Assembly (NCBI GenBank): GCA_013396655.1
Contig: WBMV01004160.1
Location: 124,001 to 188,000 of the forward strand
Source of the DNA: Campylorhamphus procurvoides
Lineage: Eukaryota > Chordata > Aves > Passeriformes > Dendrocolaptidae
Direction: 5' to 3'
DNA: 64,000 nt
Part shown: positions 12,050 to 24,620 of the stretch, piece by piece
How the letters are laid out: each line of letters begins with the position of its first letter
Numbering within the stretch: the first letter of the stretch is position 1
The notes under the pieces: model-generated
The model's database searches: none
What the model was told of the DNA's origin: nothing
Seen by the model: the letters and a program-made list of their open reading frames with translations, nothing else
Position numbers and translations under genes: made by a program

Positions 12050-12240
12050 TTACTTAACTGATGTGGAAGGTAATCTCACTGGTCTAAGTGTATCTGCTAA
12101 TGCAATCTATCAAGCTGTAGAGATTACACTGCAGGGGCTGTTTTCAGAACTGCACTGGATCAATAACACAAGATTGTTTGAACACACTTGCCTTCTTCCC
12201 ACCTGAAGCAAATGGTTTGATTATCTCTTCACAGAGACTA
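12050..12240. promoter_or_regulatory. Candidate conserved non-coding element
   Basis: A complex, run-free block includes CTAATGCAATCTATCAAGC, GAGATTACACTGCAGGGGC and GGATCAATAACACAAGATTG. The last of these contains ATCAATA/ACAAGATTG-type cores seen in homeobox and HNF/SOX binding sites. No frame or repeat accounts for it. The call is by texture only. Confidence 0.2.
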
Positions 12241-13326
12241 TGACACAAGGTGCTGACTATGGTTTTAATTTTATTTGATTGATGGATTTAGATTTCAGCT
12301 GCACACTGTCTAACTGTGCTTATCCACCCACAGTTCAGTTGCCACAATGATATGCTTCTTTTTTGTATCTGTGTGTCTCATCTGAAGAGTGGGGATGATA
12401 TAGGGGAATAATAACTCCCCAGTTTAATATTCTATTGAGCACCAACAGCAGGTCAGAAAATGCAAAGCCGAGAAGTTTGCTCATTATGTTTTTCAAAGCT
12501 GTTATCTTATTGGCCTTGGAATATTCTAAAAGAAAATAGAAGCCTCAGAAACCAAATGAAAGACATAAAAAGTAAAAGCCCAGAAGCTCAGTTATTGAGC
12601 TGAAAGAAGTTACTTACATATGAAAGAAGCAGGAAAAATAAGCCATTTGCCCCAGGCCACCTGAGTTGTGAGGGCTTCATTACATTATAACGGATGCAGT
12701 CTGTAGCTGCTGGTATTTTTTTTCCTTTATCATAAGTTGGGAAAAGTCATTCTGAGATTGTATGTATTATGTCTCATAGTTGTGCTCCCTACAAATGAAA
12801 TCAACTTTCTTTCAGAAAAATGGAAAAAAAAAAAGGCGACAAAAAACCTTGTAGGATGTCACAATATGTCACAATGTGGTAAGATATTATTTATTTATCC
12901 ACTATGCTTTTATTGTACAGTACAATCAACATAGTTGCAAAGGCAATCTTCACTCTGCAAAGTGAGGTTCTTTTCCCATCGACATGGATAGAGATACAAG
13001 CCATTCAGAAAGACCTTGAAGATTTGCAATATCCACCAGTGTGGCTGGCAATATAATTCACCTTGATGGGCTTTAGATGGTAGGATACAAACAACCGTAT
13101 TTAAAGATGCTCCCAGTCTCACAGTTTTGGGAGATCAACGAACTCCTGTCATCCAGCCTTACATTAATTACCAAGTACAACTAAGCAATCATTTATATTT
13201 CCACATTCAGTGGTATCCAAAGAGACTTAAATGCACAATAAAGTTTTATATTAGGTGGCAATTTTATAGCCAAAATAAAAAGGCCAGCAAAAATGGGCCA
13301 TCAGTTTACTGAAATGCCAGCGTTCC
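12241..13326. other. Non-coding stretch, nothing recognised
   Basis: Frames of 60-70 codons overlap at 12,737-13,312 on both strands without domain features. No repeat family is recognised before the microsatellite. Confidence 0.55.
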
Positions 13327-13394
13327 CCATCCATCCATCCATCCATCCATCCATCCATCCATCCATCCATCCATCCATCCATCCATCCATCCAT
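13327..13394 (+). repeat. (CCAT)17 tetranucleotide microsatellite
   Basis: Seventeen uninterrupted CCAT units (68 bases) were counted. Purity at this length implies high mutability, so it should be length-polymorphic among individuals. The true length may differ from this assembly. Confidence 0.97.
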
Positions 13395-14184
13395 TCCCAT
13401 AATGCCCATATGTGGTGATGTCGACATGTGTCAAAACAAAAACTTAGTTTTGTCCAGTTTGACATCGTAAACTAATACACAACTCTTATACCAAATATAT
13501 TGTATTTCTGCATTTTAAAGTCATTTTTTCCTTAACTAATCATCACAGAAAGTCGAAAAGTATCTTAATTCTCTATTACATGCACAAAAAGTATTGCTTT
13601 TTTCTCCCTGTTCATTTGAGATCTAATAGCCTGTCTGCCCAAGCTGTGAAACGAAACCGTAGGTCTCCAATTAAGAGTCAATCACATAAATCTTGAGGCA
13701 GAGAAGAAGCACAAACACTTGCTCAGAGTTTCAGTTTTACATTATGCATTTAATTGTGATGACCTTTCCCCATGCACTGCTTTAGTATTGAAATCATGGA
13801 CTGGAATGAATGTTTTTTATCTTTAGAATAGGTTGGTGTAAGGCTGCCATTTGATTTGCTCTTTATGACAAATACCAAAAGCCAAATTCTGATCTCACTT
13901 ATAGTGGTGTAAATTTAAGGTCTCTCTATTGAATTTCACGTGGTATTAAAATATTAATTAGTTCTATATGAATCACTGAGCTACTCTTTAAAGCATGTAT
14001 GAAGTGTGAATAACAGAAAGAAGAGCAGGTTATAATAAAATACAAGTTTTATATAGTAAATAGTTCTTTAGTACTTACTTATCTGTTACCCAGAAAAAGT
14101 AATTAAAGTCTATAATTAAAAAATACAATGCCATTTCAAAAAAATACGGATGATAGATATTTTTACAGCATCATGTTCATGAAA
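13395..14184. other. Non-coding stretch, nothing recognised
   Basis: AT-rich sequence with no repeat family, RNA or exon visible on either strand. Confidence 0.55.
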
Positions 14185-14284
14185 TAAACATGGACCATCT
14201 GATGGTTAATAAACATGGATGAAGTAAACATTGCAATAAACATTGGATGAAATAATCATGACCATGAAACAAACATGGACCATT
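14185..14284 (+). repeat. Degenerate AAACATGGA-type direct repeats
   Basis: The motif (A)TAAACATGGA and close variants (AATAAACATGGACCAT, AATAAACATGGATGAAG, AATAAACATTGGATGAA, ACAAACATGGACCATTGA) occurs about five times in 100 bases at uneven spacing. The first and last copies share AAACATGGACCAT. The block abuts the CR1 copy, so the CR1 inserted beside it or local duplication followed. Confidence 0.65.
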
Positions 14285-14925
14285 GACCCAGGAGAGGAAA
14301 GGAGATCCAGAAAGCTAGTTTGTATTCAAGGATCTCCTTCAAGCTCAAGACCAATGCCAACAAGCAGGAAGTAAGGCAAAAATATCAAGAAGTTGGTGTG
14401 GATGAACATGGAGCTCAAGGCAAAACTCAAATATGAAAAGAAAGTATACAGAAATATAGAGTTCTGAGCTCCCCAGTGTCAGAGAGATTTAGAACTATTC
14501 AAGAGATGCCAGCAAAGGGTCACTAAGATGATTAAGGGACCACATCCTGTGTCATATGAGGAAAGACTGCTCAGCCTGAAGAGAAGGCTCAGAGGGAAAC
14601 TCAGCAATGTGTATATATATCTGAAGGGAAGCTGTAAAGAAGACAGAGTTGAGCTCTAGACAAGTTGTCTCAAGGACTAGAGACAATGAGCACAAAGAGG
14701 AGGTTTGTGCTGAACATAATGAAACAATTTTTCAGTGTGAAGGTGACAGAGCACTAGTACAAATTGCCCTAAGAGGTTGTGGATTCTCTATCCTTGAAAA
14801 TATTCTAAAGCAGTCTGAACATGATCCTGTTGAACCTGCTGTAGGTACCTCTGCTTGAGCAGGTGGCTTGGACCAGATGACCTCCAGACATGTCTGTCGA
14901 CCTCCATTATCCTGTGATTCTATGG
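14285..14925 (+). mobile_element. CR1 LINE copy lacking the reverse-transcriptase region
   Basis: The last 450 bases match the CR1 3' end: GGTCACTAAGATGATTAAGGG, GCTCAGCCTGAAGAGAAGGC, AGGTTGTGGATTCTC, GACCAGATGACCTCCAGA and a terminal TGTGATTCTATGG. The first 175 bases (to about 14,460) resemble a different part of CR1, the segment of ORF2 between endonuclease and reverse transcriptase (CTCCTTCAAGCTCAAGA, then GTGGATGAACATGGAGCTCA). Both parts are on the same strand and separated by only about 15 unassigned bases. The roughly 1.5-2 kb of ORF2 that should lie between them, including the reverse transcriptase, is absent. Either an internally deleted copy inserted or was trimmed later, or two fragments landed side by side. 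Many stops and frameshifts show it is long dead. A 69-codon frame inside (14,649-14,858) is CR1 3' UTR, not a gene. Confidence 0.88.
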
Positions 14926-17711
14926 TTTTAATAATCTAACCAATTCAATGTAAAGTTTGGCAAAAATCTATTATCAAATATGATTATCAAGATATTTATC
15001 CAATATTATGTTTGAAAAATATTGAGCAAGTTGGTCTTGCCCAATTTCCTTCTACATCTAACTTCTAAAATCACATTTCCTTTTCAAAACTTTTGTGACA
15101 GGTCAAGGTTTTGGGGATTTGCTCATTTGCTTGCTTGTTTCTCCCAGCACAGCATTTTGACTGAAGAATTCTCACTAAACCAAACTTAAATTAGGGAGCC
15201 AAGGCTATAGGATTAAGAAGGACAGCCTAGGTAGAGCCTGTGCAGAGCTGAACTCATAACACACTAATCAGTGTTGTCATTACAGCAAATGGAATGTGGA
15301 ATTCTGCTTCGAATCTGAAGGCTTTTATGTTACTTTCCAGGAGGACTTGCTTGGGTTAAGATCTGAGGTATTGCCAACATTTGAGAGCCAGTGCAAAAAG
15401 AATTTTTGGTATTTCTAAACAGGATAACTTTTCTTCATGCAGTACCATATGGACTGTCATGTGACATGATGAAAGACCACAGTAATAGGCTGTAGTAATT
15501 GTGCAAATGGAATGCTTTTCAAGAGAAATAAATTGTGATTCTTAGAACATGAAGTGCAAAATGTAAAGCAGAATAAATGCATCTTGTGCTACAGGGTAGC
15601 AAATATGTGTGCCAAAAGGCCACAACAAAAGGAGAAAGGAAAAAAAAAGCAACAAAGAAAAGATAATTCAATTGAATGACTGAAGGATGACACATCTTCA
15701 GTAACCTAAATGCATCATGAAAGGAATGGGATATTTGATCGTTTAGGTATTATTTTTGCTAACTTTCTTGGCACTAAAAAAAGACAATGGAATCTGCTTC
15801 TAATATATAGTTGGCAGGAAAAAAAACATGTTCAAAGCAATTAAAGCATGATTTGATTTGAGAATTTTTGAATGAACCAATACAAAGCTCAAAAAATACA
15901 ATTTAAAAATGGGGAGTAGGGGGGTGGGGGAAAGGATAAATTCTGAAAGAGAAAGGTCAGAAATAGACTTTTTTTTGACAGTCAGTGATTCTTATGTCTA
16001 ATATCATTAGATCAGATCAGAGGTCTCTGTCAGTGTTTCAAACACTTGCCAGGAAAATAGACCTGAAATATTTTCACAGAGTGACTTTTCCTCTAAAATC
16101 TCTTCTCTTCCAACAGATTTGTGTTTAGGGGATTCCAGAATGAAAGTTCTGTCTCAACCGTTGCTTTTCTCATGCCTCTATAATTATCTAATTTCTCCTT
16201 GAATACATATTTACTTCTCGTCTCACAATATTTGGTTTCTATGGATATGTTCTAACTGCTAAATGAAAAAGGTCAGAAACTTACACTTGAAGACGAGTAT
16301 TGTGGTCATCCTCTTTGTCTCATGAGTAGCTTGGTCATATCCCTACTGCATAACGCTTCACCTTATGTACACAAGTGGTCCTCCATGACACTAAGACAAC
16401 TATTCTTGTGTTAGTTTGGTTGAAAATGTCTGAGGTAAAGCTTGGATCATACAATAGAGAAGCTCAGTACAGTGGTGCTCTACAACAAAAAACAGGGTTA
16501 TTCAGTGCCTACCCCCAGGTGTGATATGACAAGACCAGGCAAAATGTTTCAAACACAAACCCCTGATTGGATATAGGATAGTTAGAATCTAACAGCATAT
16601 ATCATATATTGGAGAAATACCACTTGACATGAAAGCTGACTTAAAGCTGATATGGCTTGAAGTATCTGTCTAAAGAGTCAATGAAGGAACATTTTTACAT
16701 TGGGTTATAAATAAACTATGACTAGAACTAAAACCAAATTCTAATCTAGAATGTATCCATTTTGTAAAGCTTACTTTCATACCATGGGCAAGATTAGGTA
16801 TCTCATGCAAGTCAATGTCTACAACAGCATCATCCATCACCCACAATTAAAGGCACCTTGTCCATCTGATCTAACATGTTAGCAGATCCACAAAACTATT
16901 TATCTGCAGTCACCTCTGTAACTACACTGCAGCAATACACCCATCTTCAAACTCTGCTAATAGAGCTGTTCCAACTACTGTGACACCTTCTAAGGTCAAA
17001 GTGTAGACTGTGCCCAAGGGAGACTGAAGAAGAGGAAAAATACTTGCAGTCATACAAGTCGTTCCAGCACATGGATTTTTCTACTGCATTTTTTAGCTTT
17101 AGGTTGTCTGGAGAGACATCTGAGACAGTCTTGATCTATTAAAGAATCGTAGATGAATTTAGCAGTTAGGTTAGTTTATTTGGTCTGAGAATAGAAAGGA
17201 CACTACTAGGAATGAAAGAAGAATTAAAAGGGAGTATAGATTTGGAGTTAGGAACAACTGAAAAGGGACATGAAGAAAATAGGGAGAGCAAGGAACTTTA
17301 GTTAGATTATATGAAGAAACATGGAAACAGTCATAAATTGTGATGGTACTAGAATATTTGATGTATTTTTAATATTTATTAAAAAAAGAAAATATGTTTA
17401 TTTTAATTTCCCTTTAAAGTGAACTTATAGTCTTTGTTTTTAAATGCCAGATGCATAAATACAGAAGAGAATAGTATGGGTAACCTGAGAAAATTTAATC
17501 TAGCTAAAAACTTCATGGATACCAGTGTTATAGGTTTCAACTTAAAATACAAAGAAAAAAATGCTAAGTAATACAAGCTCTTAATTGTTACAAAGCACTA
17601 GATATCTCTTGCTTTGTCCCTACAAAATTATCAAATATGCACGCATCTGTCAAACTACCTTTGTCTGGATATAATATATATCATGGCTATCTATCTAAAT
17701 TAAACCCTGCT
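14926..17711. other. Non-coding stretch with one G-rich run
   Basis: No repeat family or exon is recognised. At 15,911-15,930 there is a G-rich run with G tracts of 4, 6 and 5. Only three tracts of three or more are present, so a canonical intramolecular quadruplex is not met. The rest is AT-rich without long open frames. Confidence 0.55.
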
Positions 17712-17778
17712 AAAAAAAAACAACACAACAAAAAAACAAAACAAAAAAAACAACCCCAAACAATAAAAAAACCCCACA
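17712..17778 (+). repeat. A-rich low-complexity tract with interspersed C
   Basis: The tract consists of A runs broken by C (CAACACAAC, ACAAAACAAA, CCCCAAAC), the same texture as at 4,637. It begins directly after CCCTGCT and has no upstream poly(A) signal at a regular distance, so a retrocopy tail is not supported. Confidence 0.8.
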
Positions 17779-19320
17779 CTTCCAACCCAGTTTTCTGACT
17801 GGAAGAGATGATCAGAAAGGGTGAGCTTTTATGTTTTATCAGGCTCAAAAATGTGATTTTTAAAAAAGTGTAATATTAAGAGCTTTTATGTATCACAGCA
17901 GGTGAATACCCAAAGATGGCATATGCAGCTATCATACTGGTGAGAAATAGGTCATGTTGTTCATTGTCTGATTAGTGTAGGGACTGAGGATTATTAACTT
18001 TCACAGATGCTTGTCCTAAAGTTTCTTTTCTAATATGCTTGGAAAACAGTCTTTATATATAGCAGTGCATATAGTGATATTGGCTGCCTTTAGATGGGGC
18101 AGTGTCAATAAGGCATGAGAAGGAAATAAGGTATGATCATGACAAGGAAAGCTTTCATCATTGTTCCCAGAAACTTAAGGAGTTTTGGTCATGTCCCTGA
18201 ACAAAGCCCACCTGGCATATTACAAGCTAGTCTGGTCATGAATAGACATAGGAAAGAACTTTTGATAGCTGAGAAAAAAGACATTTGTAATTTTCAATCC
18301 AAGCAGCAGCTCATAGCAAAGTTCCTGTGGAAGATTTTTTGTACTTAAAAAAAAATTCCCATTTAGTTAAATACAGGAATATCATATCTTTTAACAGAAA
18401 GATTAAAAAGGTCCTGTTACATTTATACTCCTTTACAGAACTCTCAGCATTTCTGCATGATCAGCCCTTTTCTTCTTTTCCTTGTTCCACCTCTGTAACA
18501 TTAATCTTCTTTCAGTAACTTGCTAAATATATCCATCAGTTAAAGATAATTACAATATATGACAATTGCACCTTGAGAAGGATTCACTATAGACGAAAAT
18601 CTGGCATCACAGGATAGTGAAGTGTTAGCAGCAGCTCTTCTCCCCAAACAGGTTGTGAAATCAGACTTTGGATAATGGTATCTTATCTAAAATTCTCCCA
18701 ACTAAATTGATACTTTATAGATGACTACTGAACTGCTCCTCCAAAGCCACAATTATAAATTAACCTCAAGTGCAAAAGAGGTTTAGTGTTTCTGCATAAG
18801 AAGTTAATATAAATAAAGTTTAAAATCTCTTTAGCTCTGAATTTGTTATCTTAATTATTTTTTCTTATCAAAGTAAGCATAAAGTTTGGAAACAATACAC
18901 CCAAGACTCAGAAGTTATGTCATCCTGTCACCTCTGTTTCTCTCTTCTTGTCATTTTGCCTGAGAGAAAGTAGGAAGAGTGCTTTCTTCAGGTCCTTCAG
19001 TTCACAGGGTTATTATAACCTTCTCATTAAAACATTCTGTGTCACTGCAGTTATGGGGAAACTGAAGTCCACTTGTGCTGACTTTCAGCAAGCGAAAATT
19101 CTCATCTTTCTGGATTTAACTGTGCTAACCCCAAATGAGGGCAGTCATAGGTGAATATTGAATTCCACTAACACTGCAAAAATATTTTCAAGGAATGATT
19201 AAGTATTATTTAAAAACTTCTGGTCTTCTTTTTTTTGTTATTGTTGTTAAAATAGAAAATAATTCAAATGTAAGGAACTATATAGCAGTTGAAATAATTT
19301 TTATGGAATTCTGTGCTACA
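17779..19320. other. Non-coding stretch, nothing recognised
   Basis: Three plus-strand frames of 63-71 codons (18,133-18,518 and 18,948-19,154) follow one another but share no domain features and are not flanked by convincing splice sites. No repeat family is seen. Confidence 0.55.
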
Positions 19321-19560
19321 GGAATGCCAGCAGTGGGAATGGAGATTTCGTCATGGCAATAGTCTCTTGTCTTTTGAAAAAAACCCCAATATTTCTCCAC
19401 AACAAGGAAATTTGCTCATTTGAAATGCTGATTTACAGTCCAACTTAATTTGCATCTGTTGTAAACATCAGTTGTATTAAAATGTGATAGATTAATTTTT
19501 TTGCTGACAAATGCATGGAGTCTAATATTAATTCAATAATAGGTTATTGCAAAAAACTTC
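19321..19560. promoter_or_regulatory. Candidate conserved non-coding element, POU-like octamer
   Basis: A run-poor block contains GGAGATTTCGTCATGGCAAT, TTTGCTCATTTGAAATGC and TTAATTTGCATCTGTTG. ATTTGCAT is the POU-factor octamer core, and a homeodomain-type TAATATTAATTC follows. The evidence is sequence texture only, with no conservation data. Confidence 0.2.
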
Positions 19561-22500
19561 TGCTGTTTATTTGAAGGTTTTTGTTCTGTGCTTATCTCTT
19601 TACAGGTCCCAGAAATATGATAAAATCACATGAAAATGTATCTTATTTCAAAGTTTTAAAACTTTTTATCACATCATGTAGTAACATTTTGAGCAGTGAC
19701 TAATTTTGGCTGTGCAGATGTTTTTGACTGTGCTAACTCTTTTTCAAAGTACTCTCAGCCCAGAAGTTGAAAGGTAAAAATCAATTGACACTTTGTATAA
19801 GGCTAAGCCTTTGTTTTAGCTCTCTACATGTACTGTTTTGTTCAGTTTAGTTTATGGTTCTGAAAGAAAGCATACACCATAGAGCCTCATACTGTGAACG
19901 TTTAGAAAGCATGGCTGTTGTGATCCAGTCTAATACACAAAGCCCCAAAGTATCTCCTTACCACACTTTCCATTCCTCCCCCTATGCAATTAAATCACTG
20001 CTGAAGGTAAAAGTAGAGCAGAGAACCTGGAAATATTGCCTTCACTGTTCCTCAAGGGCCTTTAAGACACCTTCTTATTACTCTGCAAGCACTTCTATAT
20101 TGCTACTCATAGCATGTTTGTGAAGAACAGATTAAAAGAAGCTCTTATTCCCACTCCTTCTGATGGGAGATGACTGAAGAATGATCAGCACCCCTGGTTG
20201 TGGTGAATATCAGTGTAAGAGAAGGAATCAGTCACGTATGGACCTTGAAGTTCAATGTTGTTTTAATCCTTGCACTAGTTCTGAAGTAAAGTCACTGTCT
20301 GTTTTTGCCTTGAGCACAATAACTAACAATGTTGATGGAGGATTTTAGCACTTCGTTCCAAAAGGAACCCTGTCCAAGATCTGTTCAACAGATGTTATTA
20401 TCCTTGTAGTCTTTTCTCCAAAGTCTTGTTAACACAAGAGATTGAATTTGTACCTCAGGGACTCAAACTTTATTATGGAGCTGCAGGTAAAGTTTTTACT
20501 TTTATCAAATAAAAAAATCACAAAGGAGTGCCCTAACTTATAACTGTACAAGGTAACATCAGAGAGGAAAAGAGGCTGAAATTTTTGGTCGTCTTAGACA
20601 AGTTATATTGATATGTGTTTGAGAGAGAGATACTACCCACAGTTTACTACAGATGTGTTGCTGTTAACAGATGCTTATTGCATTGTTCAAGAAGGAATAA
20701 AAGGCAAAAAGAGAAAGAATAGTAGGTATCAATGAGTCTTTCTCAGAATACCATCATTGTAAGAGCTTAGTCTCAACCCTCAAGCCTCAGAAGAGGACAA
20801 ATTTCATCGATTGATGTAAAAATTCAAGAATATTTAACAGTGGAGTTACACAGAACCTTAATTCCAAGCGTAGAATATTTGTTTTACAATTGCAAAAAAG
20901 ATTTCGTTTACTATGTGTTGGTCTTTATTATCTGCAAATTATATTGTTCTCAGCAAAAGCTCAGCTGAGCCAGGCAATATATTGATGAGGGAGTCAAAGA
21001 TCCATCCATATCTTTTAAAGCAATAAATAATTGCTCCAAATTTATGGTTCTTCCTTTAGCAATTTTCACACTGCATGTGCTTTAATTGGAACTCTCAGAC
21101 TAGAAAAATCCAGGCTAAACAAAATATAGAAGATGAGAATCAGATAGTAGCATTTGGTTCAGAGACCATATAGTACTCTTAGGATCTGATAAAAAGTGCT
21201 GCTGTTTGATATTTAAAGAATCCTAGTGAAGAAGCTAAAATTTCTTAAGAAGGCATAAAGCAGGTTTCAAACACTATGACTGTTAATGACCCAAGGAAAG
21301 AGAAAAATCCATGAATTCACTATCTCCAGAACAATATGCAAATGACATTTGTATATTTTCCAAAAAGATCTCTGCAACAGATCATTACAAATGTGATCAC
21401 CATAGGTAGATGATGGCTTTTTGCAGAATTTCACCACATGTGCATTTCAGAGACTACAGAATGAAGCCTTCACATCTGCTTTACACACCACCATCAATAA
21501 ACTAGTCTTGGTAATGTTTCTTCTAAGAAAGATCAAAAGCAGAGTAAAATGTGTGGGGTAATCAACACCAAGAAAGCTCACTAAGCAAGATATTAGCAGT
21601 TGCTAAAATGGAAAATGTTAAGGTTTTGCTATTCAGAAGCACTACCTGATTGGTTCAAAATTGGACAATGTGTTTCCAGTGTGTTTCCAGTTAGGAAAAT
21701 GGGCATCCACTGTAGCAATTTTCATCTATAGTAAGACTATATATGTTATATGGAGATTTAAGATACATACTTGTATTTTAAAATATATGGATATGCCACA
21801 CGGGTGCTTTCTAAATTATCCAAGTTCAACCCTATCAGTCATAAGGAAGTTGAAATTTCCCATTAAAGAAGTACCCAATTTTCAATCTTGGTAAAGGTAA
21901 TATCAGTCTGATTAATATTCATATAGCTTCTCTCATTAGCTACTTCATGCTTTACGTAGAATACATAATGGAAAATTATTTTGCCATTTGACATAACGTT
22001 AAAAATAACATGTTCTCTCTAGTCTGTAGACTAAATTAGAATTTCATCAATTGCTTTATTCTAAGATTGATCAGTAGCACAAGCCTCTCACAACTCTAGC
22101 TCACTATTTTTGACCAGTTGCATAAAGAATGATTCCAGTTTGTCATGTCATACAGGTACAAATGTTGTTATCTGAAGTGTACATAGCTTCATGACTCTCT
22201 CTCTGTGAATTCCAGGATTTCTGCAGGACTTCTGCGAATAAACACCTGATTAACCCCCATAGTTAACCAAGCCCCACAAAATTTGGTACCAGTTCCATCC
22301 TTGGTGTCCACTGAGTGGTTTTTGCAACAATACATATCCCCTGTGCCTTGAAAAACTGTATCTCTAAATCCCTGCTGCATCCCAGCCATCCTGAATTCCT
22401 AAAGAGGAATTTACACCAGAGGACAAGAAGGAGATTTCCTTTATAACACAGAATCAAAGTGTCATTTCCCAGCTGAAAAACGAAGTCTTGTTTTACTGAT

Positions 22501-24009
22501 TCACACTGGAATGTAGCAAGGAAACAGCTGAACAGGTTCCCTCCACAGACACACATTCAACTCATCACACACATATACGGGTGGTGTTCCCTGTCAGAGC
22601 AGGCACATTCTTATCACTTAGCATCAGTTTCCTTTTTTCTCAGACTTGTTTACCAGCATTTTCATTGAGAAATTTCCTTACAGAGGATAATTTTTTCTAC
22701 TCTCTCATTCACTCACGATGGAGTTACACCTCCCAGCTGCAGTTATTTTAATTGTGCTAAAATTTAGGTATATAATTTTTATGTGTGACTCAGATCCTAT
22801 CAAATAGAGAGCTAAAATACAGCACAAAACTTTTACAATCAAAGCTGTTCATAGTGACAGTCAACGTAAACAATATTCTCTTAAATTATGTTGCTTCATA
22901 TTAGCTGGCAGTAAAAGGACAATACAATTATTTTTTATTTCAGCCTGAAAATAAAGAGATTGTTTTAACAAAAAATAACCCACATCAATATTATTAATTC
23001 TAACTAGTGAGAATTAAAAAGATAATTAAAGCAGAAAAAGTGTAGATGAAAAAGACTCACACTCGTTTTGTAAAGGTTGTAATGAAATTGCTATTTCTAG
23101 GAGTTTCCATGGAAACTACAGTCCTAAGCAAACCTCTGTACAAAAAGAAGAGGGTTTTTTGTTGTTGTTGCTAAGTGTTCTTGAGAAATCCACATCAGCA
23201 TCATTATAATATGTAGCCAAACCAATAGGCATGCTGGTTGAATAATGTATAACATACAACCATGCTGTTTACTTGCTGAATTCTTTAGAGATGAAGGTTC
23301 AGACATCTGTGTGACTTGAAGATTTAGAGCTTTACAATTTTTAGATTTAGCATTGCATTTTTTAAAGTGAATCATCATGGTCAAAAACTAAAATTACTCT
23401 GAGCAAACCCTACAGGTTAGCAAATTTTTACATTCAATACATACTTGACAATCTCAGTAAATAAATAATTAATAGGTTCATAATTGGTTTGATATGATCA
23501 GTTGCTCTTAGTGTTATTGAGTGCACCCTTCTATCCTCTAAGGTTCTATTTATAGTTGAGGATAGGAATTTACACCTTCTACAGACAGTTTTACTATGGA
23601 AGAACAGACAAAAAGTAATTTCATAGTAAAGGTGATAATAGGGCAGGCCTTTCTTTGAAATGAAACCAGAATTTTTTTTCAAAAAAGAGATAAATGCTCA
23701 GATTACAAATTCTTTATGGTCACGAACATATGTTTATGCAGCACTAAATCAGCCTTCATGGTTTCTGAAAATTCAAATAATTCCACAATCAAACCCTAAA
23801 TATGAGTGATTAACATTGATGAGGAATATGTGAGCCCATAAGAGAAATTATGTGGGCAAGATGTGCAAAACAAAACAGTAGCAAAAGCTGACCAATACTG
23901 GCTTTTGCTAATTTAAGAATACACTATCTAGATTTCTAGGGGAAAAAAAGTATTAAAAGTTTTGCACTTCTGTTGTGAAGACGAAAAACTGAAATTCACG
24001 TTCATCTGT
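19561..24009. other. Non-coding stretch, nothing recognised
   Basis: Frames of up to 97 codons occur (19,854-20,123 plus; 22,189-22,556 minus, where two frames overlap), none with a domain. A short direct repeat of TGTGTTTCCAG lies near 21,668. No CR1 tail, LTR or RNA gene is seen on either strand. Confidence 0.5.
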
Positions 24010-24250
24010 TCTCCATCAGTTTCAGTGCTAATGCTATTTAGAAATTATTTTGTTTTGGAGTAATTACAAAAATGCCTGCAATTATGAAATAACACCACAA
24101 TGTGTTGTGACTATTGATACAATATTGCAAACATATTGATTGCAAGAATTTTTTCCTAAAACAGTTGTATACTGTAGTGAAGCTTTAAATATTTAATTAA
24201 AAGCCATTTATTAATAAAAAATGATTCAATAAGTCACCAAATGCAAAATT
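24010..24250. promoter_or_regulatory. Candidate conserved non-coding element, AT-rich with TAATTA sites
   Basis: The block carries GTGCTAATGC, GGAGTAATTACAAAAATGCC, GCAATTATGAAATAAC and TTTAATTAAAAGCC, a series of homeodomain-type cores in complex sequence. AT-rich background alone can produce such cores, so confidence is low. Confidence 0.17.
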
Positions 24251-24586
24251 CTGCAATGATGCCTCTATAAATTATTTAGCAACTTCAAGAGTGTTGGCTT
24301 TAATAAATTAAATTCAAGGACATCTGGTCAACATACTTACAAAAACTAAAAATACAATTCTTTTTATCAGTGTGGCAGTCTGGGCTCTTGCATTTCGCCA
24401 CAAGCAGCTTCAAATTTACTTGATAGCTTCTTTCTCAGATATGCTTTTTTTCAGGAGACTCAATTAATGATATGAAGAGGAAATTATGAAACACAACCAA
24501 CAATGAAAATATATAGGCTAATATTTATTCTTCTTTTATTTTTTAATAACTGGCAAGTTAGCCCAAACTAATAATCAACAACTTTT

Positions 24587-24620
24587 TGTGTGTGTGTGTG
24601 TGGTTTTGGTTTTGGTTTTT
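24587..24620 (+). repeat. (TG)8 followed by GGTTTT repeats
   Basis: Eight TG units (24,587-24,602) run into GGTTTT-type units ending in T5 (24,603-24,620). A compound simple repeat. Confidence 0.9.

Noticed and set aside
15911..15930. G-rich run as a G-quadruplex
   Set aside because: Only three separated G tracts of three or more; a fourth tract is missing.
22189..22556. Overlapping minus-strand frames of 66 and 97 codons as a retroviral or host exon
   Set aside because: No domain, no splice-site structure and no recognisable retroviral motif.
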